From Cyclaneusma minus (taxonomy: Eukaryota > Ascomycota > Leotiomycetes > Marthamycetales > Marthamycetaceae), in the NCBI GenBank assembly GCA_037179335.1, contig JAKZHN010000017.1:496001-560000 (forward strand): a stretch of DNA of 64,000 bases, read 5' to 3'. The position numbers were made by a program, and so were the translations under genes. Below the pieces are notes generated by a model. It was not told the DNA's origin and ran no database searches. It saw only the letters and a program-made list of their open reading frames with translations. Shown piece after piece: positions 56,401-64,000 of the stretch (within the stretch, counting starts at the first letter, position 1; each line of letters starts with the position of its first letter).

Positions 56401-56866
56401 CTAATGGCCTGCCATGGCACCCTTGGAGTCGTTCTTGCCACCTTGGCGTTCTGGCATCTGCATTGAAGAGCTGTGTTAGCGCGAATGTCTGGAGTACGGG
56501 CGGTATACTGACCTGCGACTCTTGCATGGAGCCCTTCTCCAAGATCTGCTTGATGACTTCCTCCTCGTCGTGGGTACCGAACTCGTTGTCTAGGGTTGCA
56601 TGGCTGGCGCTGTCGAGGCTGCCTTGTGCTCCGTGCCTGCAGTGAGAAAGTCAGATCAATGTGCAACTTGGTGAAGCTGGAATGCTTTGGGCCAGAGCTT
56701 ACTTGTGGGTAACAAAGATCTTGAAAGCCTGGACGACCTGGGCAAGAGGGATGCTCTTGTCGCTCTTCCAGTCGCGGGCGGTCTTGAGGTCGTCGACAAA
56801 GATGATGAAGTCCTCGTCCTTGCCCTGGTAGTGGACCTTAGCTTGTTGAGTGTCGCCGCGAGCCAT
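56401..56866 (-). CDS. RTC3: Rtc3-like SBDS N-terminal-domain protein
   Basis: Exons 56866-56703, 56636-56513 and 56457-56401, 114 aa. The protein is a stand-alone SBDS N-domain: QQAKVHYQGKDEDFIIFVDD, KSDKSIPLAQVVQAFKIFVT, HKHGAQGSLDSASHATLDNE, FGTHDEEEVIKQILEKGSMQ, then a short tail MPERQGGKNDSKGAMAGH. Length equals yeast Rtc3/YHR087W (about 111 aa). Yeast Rtc3 is stress-induced and linked to RNA metabolism and telomere capping (family knowledge). Introns of 66 and 55 nt with joins THK|HGAQ and ESQ|MPERQ. Confidence 0.93.
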
Positions 56867-57753
56867 GGTGCTTGATTTCTGGTGTGTTGGTCGAGATTGA
56901 GTGTGCAGTTGAGATTTTTCAGATGAGTACGTGAAGATGTTAGATGGAGAGTTGGATGGAGAGGACAGATGGTTTTGTAGCTCTCGTCCTCTACATGTAT
57001 GTTTCTCCCCGCCTTAGCCTTGCTTGGTGGGCTCATGGGACGGAAGCGGGCCGCTACGTCATCGGCCAGGGGCTAGTTTGGGCATGGGCACGCGACTTTA
57101 GGCGCTGTTTGAGCCTTAAAAGTGGCTACTCTTCAACAATCAGCCTCTGCTGTGACCAATCTCAACTTGAATGGTGGAACCTTCTGGCTCCTTTCTCATC
57201 AAGGGCATCATCGTCGTCAAAGGGGCTTGCGTTGCTCCCTCGTGCTCAAAGCGGAAAGTGGGATGACTGAGGGGAGAGGCCGGCTGCCGATGATGCTGTT
57301 CCTGATGATCCCGACGTCACACCAAACTGAACCGACTCAACGCTCCTTGGCGCCGTTTGATAATGCTTTCTCTCTTCTCACTCATGCTCCTATCCGCCTT
57401 TCTCATCGTGGAGTCATGAATTCTAAGTCGAATATGACGGAAATAGCAGTCGTCCTTCTGTGAGTAGCTATATTTGCAGCCAGCCGAAGCTCCAGCCTTT
57501 CTCCTTATCGTCAACTTCACAATTTACCGAGATTTGTTGAATTAAGACGCTATACTCGAACTATCGCTTAGTAGTGAAATTCAAAGTACTGCAGAGGTAC
57601 CTAACTTTCCACCCTAGTATTTTGATACCCCCTTTATTTCCCGCTAGCTTTGAATATACTGACAGAAGCCTCTGGTCGTCAAAAACTGCACAAGAGCCTC
57701 TAGCAATGCCACGGGGTTGCTCCCTCATAGTCTCAGGCATGTCTTTATTTGCC
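56867..57753. other. intergenic, RTC3 promoter to 5S rRNA
   Basis: About 890 bp. Short + strand frames only, without motifs. The first part should be the RTC3 promoter. Confidence 0.45.
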
Positions 57754-57872
57754 ACATACGACCATAGATTGAGGAGAATTGGCAAACCCGTCCGCTCTTG
57801 CATACACAAGCCTCAAATCGGCGGATTAGTAGTTGGGTGGGTGACCACCAGCGAATACCTGCTGTTGTATGT
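57754..57872 (+). rRNA. 5S ribosomal RNA
   Basis: 119 nt. Begins ACATACGACCATAGATTGAG and ends GCTGTTGTATGT. Helix I pairs ACATACGAC with GTTGTATGT; helix II pairs GATTGAGG with CCTCAAATC. The conserved CCCGTCCGCTC loop and internal promoter segment TTAGTAGTTGGGTGGGTGAC are present, and TTTT at 57872-57875 ends transcription. In Pezizomycotina 5S genes are dispersed singly rather than in the rDNA array, so a lone copy is expected. Confidence 0.93.
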
Positions 57873-57974
57873 TTTGCATTTCTTTTGCATACACTGTGTA
57901 TATCAGTTAACGCAGCTTTCTTTTTGTATCATATTGTGAGATTTCAGAGATGAAATGACGGAAAATTTAATATG

Positions 57975-59075
57975 TCATCTGCGTCGAATCCTCGCGGGAT
58001 GCAACATTGGCCAGGCAGGTTGAACATGATGACCTTTCTCTACGACCCTGTCAATTATTCTGATGCCATCCCTGACCGTCGACACCAATCGAAAGGGGTA
58101 TCCCTTTTGTCTCGTCATTGCAGCACACGCATCTTTTGACCAAAATACGAAAACCTGGAAATTCGTTGCCTTGATGTCTCTCATCGCCTCCAGAAACGAC
58201 GTCCCGTCGTTCGATAAAGGCTCTCTTGTTACGTATATTGAAAGATCACGCAAGCCTGTAAAGCTGGCCAGAACAGAGCAAGCATCACGCCAGGTACTGC
58301 TATCGTAAGGCGCGTACTCTAGACCGGCAGCGCCATGATATTTGAAGTCCCAAGCCAACCTGAGGCTGCGGATCTGACACAGACGCTGGGGAAGAACGGA
58401 CCGCTGGAGGTAGAGGAGGGTGTCGACGTGGTTTAGGTCGAATATGTTGTCTTTGTAGAGGATGGAGATAGCCTCGGTATAGATCATGCGACATGTTTGC
58501 AACAAAGGGAGCAGGTCGGCTGGATAGGCGGGACGGGTCCCATGGGGCGTTTCGAAGCCTCGCGTGTTGTTGGTGTCGAAAGGATGCATCCAGAAGCCAA
58601 TCGTTGGCGGGTGGAGGGGCTCTCCGAATTTGCTGTGGAAACCCCAGCAGCCATGATGTGTACTTGGACGGAAACTCAGCTCGAGCTCGGGCTGCTCTAC
58701 TGCACATTCGAGTGCTACGAGTCTCTTGAAGGTGCGAGCGACGTGCAGTACACGGGCACCCAAAACTTTGGTCCATATGAGTTGGCGAACCTCAAGGGGT
58801 AGTCGTGCGAAGAGGATCGATTGTGATTGATCCAGGGTCTGTTGCAGAATCGGCTTCTTGAATGGGTTCCATGATAGACTTGATCTGTTGGGCGAGGCAG
58901 GAAGTGGACTGGTCAATGATCGCGGACGCGATCTGGGCAGTGGTTGTGGCGCGTAAATGGCGCGCTCTTTCTGCGTTTCTTTGTAGTTTTCACCAGGACC
59001 ACAAGGATTTCCCAAGAGCTGGTCGGTTCTCCGAATCCCCAGCCTCTCGCTGAATCCGCGCCTTCCGGATTCCAT
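57975..59075 (-). CDS. DUF7730/F-box-like fungal protein
   Basis: Single exon, 366 aa. After a basic Pro/Ser leader the domain begins SILFARLPLEVRQLIWTKVL, the F-box-like helix pair typical of DUF7730 proteins, then the diagnostic PADLLPLLQTCRMIYTEAIS with ILYKDNIFDLNHVDTLLYLQ, and later LPQRLCQIRSLRLAWDFKYH. This large fungal family has no established biochemical function; similarity to F-box and LRR-type proteins suggests a protein-interaction role. The start could be internal, since the first 60 residues are low complexity. Confidence 0.85.
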   Translation of the reverse strand: MESGRRGFSERLGIRRTDQLLGNPCGPGENYKETQKERAIYAPQPLPRSRPRSLTSPLPASPNRSSLSWNPFKKPILQQTLDQSQSILFARLPLEVRQLIWTKVLGARVLHVARTFKRLVALECAVEQPELELSFRPSTHHGCWGFHSKFGEPLHPPTIGFWMHPFDTNNTRGFETPHGTRPAYPADLLPLLQTCRMIYTEAISILYKDNIFDLNHVDTLLYLQRSVLPQRLCQIRSLRLAWDFKYHGAAGLEYAPYDSSTWRDACSVLASFTGLRDLSIYVTREPLSNDGTSFLEAMRDIKATNFQVFVFWSKDACAAMTRQKGYPFRLVSTVRDGIRIIDRVVEKGHHVQPAWPMLHPARIRRR

Positions 59076-59427
59076 GTTGCCTCACTGGGCGTTTGCAGTG
59101 TGGGCAGGAGAAGTATGGATGGAAATGACAGTGACAGGCCAAATTCTGGGATCGTGATCGAATCTTTGGGCAAGAGGAAGATAGATCAGTGGGAATCGGG
59201 AGTACCTGACTCCAGGAAAGCTTGGATGCGGTCTTGCTGTACGATGGAGGGCAGAGGAACTGATCTGTTAGTTGTTGTGCCGAAACACCAACAGCCGAGC
59301 GCTGCAGTTGAACCCTGGTTATCATGAAGACACGGCTATCTCTCGCGGACCGCCGCTGTGAGATCTGTCCATAACCGACCACAGCTTGAATGGGGATTTT
59401 TATTTTTGATTATTCTGCATAACATTG

Positions 59428-59492
59428 ATGGCTCTGAATATTCCCACTCGTTTGAATATCCCTAATTACTTTGGATATTTCTGGTTTTTGGG
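59428..59492. repeat. short AATATT array remnant
   Basis: Three forward units: GAATATTCCCACTCGTTT, GAATATCCCTAATTACTTT, GGATATTTCTGG. Confidence 0.55.
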
Positions 59493-59969
59493 AGGGGTTT
59501 TTTATGCAACCCCCTATGCAACCTTGTCCTTCAATGCAGCTCTACAACCTCAGTCCTCAATTGGTCCATCAACAGATTGCTCAGCCGTGTGGGCCATGTG
59601 TTAGTTGTAGATATTCCTCGAACCCATGTTCACTTCCCTCAATTCAGGATCAGAAGCCGAAGGCGCTTCCACAGTTCCGTTAATAGAATACTCGCGATTC
59701 CGGCAGTGCTCTAAATAGTCATGTTTCTGGTAAGTATAATAGGAACTACTAACCGCGGAGAGAAACCTGTTGGCGTTCTTGGCCGACTGTCGCTTGAACA
59801 TGATTGAACAGTCCCGAGTTATCGGATTTTTTGAACCCGTTTCCTCTAGCCAGCCGCCAGAGGCTGGGGTTCGCTGGAGGTTGTTGTTGTTTGGATCGCC
59901 TTACTTGTCCCAGAGGTTTTGGTCCTGGGCAGGATCTGACTGGCAATATGAATATATTTGGAAATGAAG

Positions 59970-60241
59970 AGTGAGAGAGGCGAAAAAGTTAAAAGTCTGC
60001 CGCACCCCCTTTCTAAGCTTGAAGTATAGCAGTGGTCAGAATAGACTTCTGTTCCCAGTTATTCGGGATTTTCTTGATCCTTTGGAATCTTTCTAATTAT
60101 TCGGAATATTTTCAATCCTTTGAATATTTATGATATTCCCAATTTCAGGGATGTTCATAATTACTAGGGATGTTCATAAATCATAATTACTAGGGATACT
60201 CCCAATTATTGGAGGGGGGTTCGGACTTTTCCACCCAAGCG
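59970..60241. mobile_element. decayed MITE-like element with AATATT array
   Basis: The right end read on the reverse strand, GCTTGGGTGGAAAAGTCCGA... (60241 downward, with TA at 60242-60243), matches the left end of the 39377-39609 element. The left end, GGCGAAAAAGTTAAAAGTCT followed by GCCGCACCCCC (about 59979-60012), matches the inner part of the same terminus with a short insertion. Array at 60052-60212: GGAATCTTTCTAATTATTC, GGAATATTTTCAATCCTTT, GGGATGTTCATAATTACTA. Confidence 0.55.
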
Positions 60242-60499
60242 TATTTTGCAGCTAACAGCTGTTTCTATTTATACGTATTCGACAGCTTTGAGGAGCGCTT
60301 AACTTGCTTCTCCGAAGCAGATAGTAGCACATTGGTATGTAGTTCGTCTCTCACCGAATACCTATATATGAACACAATATCCCTCATCAGGGTCATCTTT
60401 TCCAATACCCTTCAATAATCAATCTCATTCCCCTACCTTCAGCTGAACTTGATTTTTTCCCATCACCCTTCAAGAAAAGACAGCCATTTCTACCCAGTC

Positions 60500-63213
60500 A
60501 TGAAGCCTCCGGCTACTAGTACCCTCATCGTTCTTTCGAGTTTCTTCCTTACAAGCCTTTCCTATGTATTGGATCCATCCTGTTCTAAATACGAATCATT
60601 GGTGGTTTCGGGCATGCAGAGTGCATTTGATCTTGCTCATGCCGGCTTCGACACATTGGACGCACTTACTCGGACTCCGACAGGTAGCGGAGCTGTCTGG
60701 AAAGCGCAGAAGGACCTAGTCTCATACCTTTTCGGCGAAGCGTTAACAAACGGCAACATCGATACCAGCAATGAGCAATGGACAGCGGTTAAAGACAGGT
60801 TCCAATTCGTCATTCACTACGACACCAACAACGGGCAGCCTGATCCAACTCCCAACGACTATCGGACACTGGATGTATCGGACCTCATCATATACTGCAA
60901 TTACAGTCGATTTCAGGAGGATCAGGACTGCGATGGAATTCCCAAACCTGATTACAGATGTGACACCAGTATTGACTTCAGCGCACCAATCAGTGATCTA
61001 TATAAGGAGTGCAAAAGCAGCAGTGAAGTTAGTGGAATCGCTGTAAGTCTACCAGTTAGAAAATGCTTACGGAGCAATACTAATATAACCAGGCCTTTAC
61101 GACCAACTGGTTCGAGAATGCTGTTCCACTGCCTTCACAAATACAGCTGTGCCCCTGGTACTTACAGCAAGCACAATCTGCTCCGATTCGGACTTTCGCG
61201 GATCAGGGGAAAAAGCCGGCTTTGGCTAGAGGCTGGAAAAAGTTCACCAAAATGGTATACAAAGCTGTGGACAAGCTGCCAGGAGGATCAACAGATACGT
61301 CTCCCGCGGATACTTTGAAGACTTTTGATGTCAACTTGCTTCACGAAATGACGCACGCAATTGCATCCCCGAAAGGATACACTGACGATGTCCTCGGAAA
61401 GAAATCATATGGGTGGCAGAGCTGCAGACGGTTAAGCAATGCCGGTTATGGCACAATCAACGCAGATAACTACGCACTCTTTGGCCTCGCATCAAGAATG
61501 ATCTCTCCGCATGCTAATGCAGGTGTAGCCCAAAGGCTAATGAAGGATGGATCTATTCAAGTTCTTCCTGTCGCCGGTTCCTCAAAGCGAGAGTTCAACC
61601 ACCCATATTACTACCCAAATGCTTCTACCTTCACGACCTCGGTTCTGTCCCTAAACTCAACCAGCATTTCGTCTTCGTTATCTCCAGTGGCAAATGACGG
61701 CAATTCATCGTCAACTGGCCTCACTACCGAAAAGAATGAACCTTCAACATCGAGCTTATCCAGCATTTCGTCTAGCTCGTCTGGATGGAACCAGAACTCC
61801 AGGAGTGGTGCAGTGCCATCTGCAACCCTTTCGTCAGCTTGGCTCAATGCGTCTTTGTTTACCTCTGGCCCGAACATTAGCACTATCTCCACGACCTCTG
61901 GAACACCGTCGCAACAATCCCTCACAATCACATCTGCCTCGTCTTTGTCAAGTCTTTTATCCTCTTCCTCTAGTCTCAGCAATAGTACTGAATTCCAGGA
62001 ATCCGGATTATCCTCGAATTCGGCCTTGTTCTCCACATCCGTGGTCCTCGCTACCACCAGCAGCTTTGCAGGCTCCTTTGCTATTTCACCGCCTATTACG
62101 ATTTCAAGTTCTCTATTCTCCTCTGCGTCTCCAGTACCAAGTACAGTTATCAACGTTTCAAGTTCCGGTACAACGACACCCGTCACATACATCTCAACAC
62201 ATACTAGCTCTGGGGATATTGGGCCCACAGGCGCCTGGCTGTGCACAGGGCCACTTTGCAACATTGGAAGCGTTTGCATCGTTCCGCTGTTCTGCGCTTC
62301 GGAAAGTGGTAGTAGTGGTTCATGGGGTCTCTGCTGTGGCTGGAATCCACCAACTCTCCCAGGCGGAGATTCGCCTATTGCAGGAGGCCCCAGTCCCGGC
62401 CCTCCAGACAGCGAGAATGGCAACACTAGAAGCTCAGGATCTGGCTCCGACTCTCAGACCGACTCTCAAATCGACTCTCAAACCGTCTCCCAGACGTCCT
62501 CCGAGACCGCTTCACAATCCACTACATCCAGTAGCTCTAGCAGTTCTTGCTCGGCGCAAACAACCACTGGTTGCGATACATCATACTATGTTTTTACTCC
62601 CTCTGGTACAGGCACTGTATCAACATCAACCATCACCGGCAAATGCTCCACTATAACCGCTTGTTCGGCGTCTCTTTCACCATCTGTGAGCACTATAACT
62701 TCAAGCGCTTTGTCTGTTGTGTCTGAAATCGGCGACAATTTTGTTGACTGGAACCCCTATATGACCAACTGGCTCGACCAGCAACAGTCCATTCTCGCAG
62801 CGGCCATATCTGATACCACAGATGCTTACATTACCTGGTCTTCCGATGAAGTATACAGCTCCTACGCGTTCCCAACGGGCAGTCTCTCTACATCCACCAT
62901 ATCATTATTCTACCCTTCATTGACTGCCCTGCCACCGAGCCCAGCATCTGCTACTACAGGCGCTTCGGCATCAGCCACCTCCAGTTCAACGGACATTCCC
63001 AGCATTACTACAGCGTCCGCATCTCGAGTCTCGACAGCCGCGCCCGCGACAGTGAGCCCATGGTGTAGCAACGGAATCGCTTACCGCTGTGACACGGTTT
63101 CGGATTGTCTAGGTTGTTGGGTTGAGTTTTGCGACAAGCCCATGCAAACGCAGGTGCCGCAATGCCTGGAAGGCTTCTGCTTTTATACGTGTTCCTATGA
63201 TCAAGGGGATTAG
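60500..63213 (+). CDS. Secreted aspzincin-like metalloprotease with Ser/Thr-rich stalk
   Basis: Exons 60500-61042 and 61093-63213, 887 aa; 50-nt intron joins SGIA|AFTTNWF. Signal peptide MKPPATSTLIVLSSFFLTSL (an ATG at 60449 would add 17 residues before it). Residues about 25-390 form a Cys-containing catalytic region with HEMTH at 265-269 (LLHEMTHAIASPKGYTDD); the following KKSYGWQSCRRL and NADNYALFGLASRM resemble the YG...NADSYA part of M35 (deuterolysin-like) enzymes. A Ser/Thr-rich, probably O-glycosylated segment of about 400 residues follows, with SDSQTDSQIDSQTVSQ-type repeats. The end is Cys-rich (WCSNGIAYRCDTVSDCLGCW...CFYTCSYDQGD). No GPI signal seen. Similar Ser-rich fungal peptidase-like proteins are common but uncharacterised. 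Confidence 0.8.
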
Positions 63214-63919
63214 GGTGAACAGGCTTAGTTGGCATGCGATTCGAAAACTCCAGATGCGATTTAGCTCACCCCTTCAAAAAAACTGTATTTCTTCCAGTTG
63301 AAGTATGGCGTCGTCTGAAGTATCGGAGTCTCGGTCAAGGGTTGAACCCCGATTAGAGAATGCGGGGGTTCGACAAGGTCACAACCAGGGACCGAAGAAC
63401 GACAACTAAGTGCCTGTTCGATGGTTGTGAAAACACATGGGAGCCTTCAGGTTTGAAACTTTCTTGGTGAGGCAGGTCAGTTGAGAGTCAGATACGTACA
63501 GAGAATGCAGGGCCTATGGAGATGTTAACGAGGAGTCGACAAGGATGGGGTGGGCTTAAGTGCAGTGCGTGGCAGAGATGTATCTTAGAATCATTGCACA
63601 GAGAGGCCAACGAAGTCTAGGATGAGCAAGGAAGATGTCATTATTCAAGGTTGGATTAGTTCAAAGTCAAGTCAAGCAGTTGAGAGAAGGCCAGTTTTAA
63701 GGATAATGCGACATTATCGATTATGTGCAAGGATTGTGAATTCAAATAAAGATGCTTCTCCATACAAGATGAATCCGCCGCGAGCCAAGTGAATGCTTTC
63801 TACAATGTCCACCAAAAACCCGCCTAGATCTCACAAAATTGAGTCCCATGATGATGTCTCCATCCATCTCTACTTCAATGCAATGAGCGTGCTCTGTGTA
63901 TCGAACCTGATGAGGACAT
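63214..63919. other. intergenic between convergent 3' ends
   Basis: About 700 bp. Contains the dispersed repeat at 63234-63275; otherwise nothing recognised. Confidence 0.45.
63234..63275 (+). repeat. dispersed 42-bp repeat, same as ends of the 52-kb elements
   Basis: Contains AAAACTCCAGATGCGATTTA and GCTCACCCCTTC. The same sequence, with few changes, ends the elements at 51994-52030 (reverse), 52072-52116 (reverse) and 52429-52474 (forward). Here it is alone, 21 nt after the protease stop codon. Confidence 0.65.
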
Positions 63920-64000
63920 CTACAAGACGTTGACGTCGTGGACGTTGACAGGGATGTTGGCGTTGTTGAGGACACCGCTGGTCTTCTGGGTGTTGCAGGT
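63920..64000 (-). CDS. 3' end of an unidentified gene
   Basis: Only 26 codons plus stop are inside the window, reading TCNTQKTSGVLNNANIPVNV and HDVNVL before TAG (63922-63920). The Cys, Asn and hydrophobic pattern suggests the end of a small secreted protein, but the rest lies beyond the right edge and an intron may be near. The frame is supported by the protein-like composition only. Confidence 0.4.
   Translation of the reverse strand, partial: TCNTQKTSGVLNNANIPVNVHDVNVL

Larger units (their letters stand above)
59076..60499. other. intergenic with two AATATT arrays
   Basis: About 1.4 kb between divergent starts. Contains an array remnant at 59428-59492 and the element at about 59970-60241. 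No supported gene. Confidence 0.45.

Noticed and set aside
59590..59660. Possible reverse-strand tRNA from a GGGTTCGAGG B-box-like string
   Set aside because: No matching acceptor stem or A box at the required spacing.
61611..62656. 271-codon reverse and 320-codon forward frames
   Set aside because: Shadows of the Ser/Thr-rich segment of the secreted protease.
1..64000. Search for a secondary-metabolite or other gene cluster
   Set aside because: The glycosyltransferase, SDR, methyltransferase and dioxygenase are far apart and interleaved with housekeeping genes; no polyketide synthase, peptide synthetase or terpene synthase is present.

Overview
The window is nuclear DNA of a filamentous ascomycete (Pezizomycotina, most likely Dothideomycetes, though the class is a guess). 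The evidence is short introns (mostly 46-70 nt) with GT..CTRAC..AG signals, a lone 5S rRNA gene, an intron-containing tRNA-Leu, and typical fungal orthologues: Bro1, Pim1/Lon, Cdc4-type myosin light chain, Gyp1, Hrp1-like, Utp15, Inn1/Fic1, Scl1, GCP3/Alp6 and Rtc3. Exon joins were deduced by reading splice signals and frames. There are no operons; neighbours are functionally unrelated housekeeping genes.

Layout. 0-8 kb: 3' part of BRO1 (+), mitochondrial Lon (+), a CUE-domain ER protein (-). 8.5-12 kb: an orphan small gene (-) and a UDP-glycosyltransferase (-). 12.7-19.2 kb: an M3 oligopeptidase (-), a STEEP1/UPF0428-like gene (+), a myosin essential light chain (-) and a class I methyltransferase (-). 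19.5-25.8 kb: CoA-binding protein (+), Seh1-like nucleoporin (+), an unknown protein with an internal duplication (+), Gyp1 TBC GAP (-). 26.5-34 kb: Hrp1-like RNA-binding protein (+), an SDR (-), Utp15 (-). 34.7-37.6 kb: Inn1/Fic1-like C2 protein (-). 37.6-44.7 kb: gene-poor, with a TMEM234-like gene (-) and an uncharacterised gene (-). 44.7-50.4 kb: proteasome alpha-1 (-), WKF-domain protein (+), claudin-like membrane protein (+), tRNA-Leu(UAA). 50.9-56.9 kb: phytanoyl-CoA dioxygenase-like protein (+), GCP3 (-), Rtc3 (-). 57.7-64 kb: 5S rRNA (+), a DUF7730/F-box-like protein (-), a secreted aspzincin-like metalloprotease with a Ser/Thr stalk (+), and the 3' end of an unidentified gene (-).

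The most unusual content is not a gene. At least ten places carry tandem arrays with a period of about 19 bp: a palindromic core GGAATATTCC followed by a spacer near CAATCACTT, present in either orientation. Several arrays lie inside short non-coding elements with terminal inverted repeats. Two (13054-13309, inside an intron of the M3 peptidase gene, and 39377-39609) share related CAGT... termini and TA target duplications, as expected of Tc1/mariner/pogo-type MITEs; a third (about 59970-60241) has a decayed version. Arrays at 45.9-46.1 kb and 52.0-52.7 kb are enclosed by different inverted repeats. Many sit in 5' regions or divergent promoters, so they may affect expression. This looks like an undescribed family of non-autonomous elements with iteron-like interiors.
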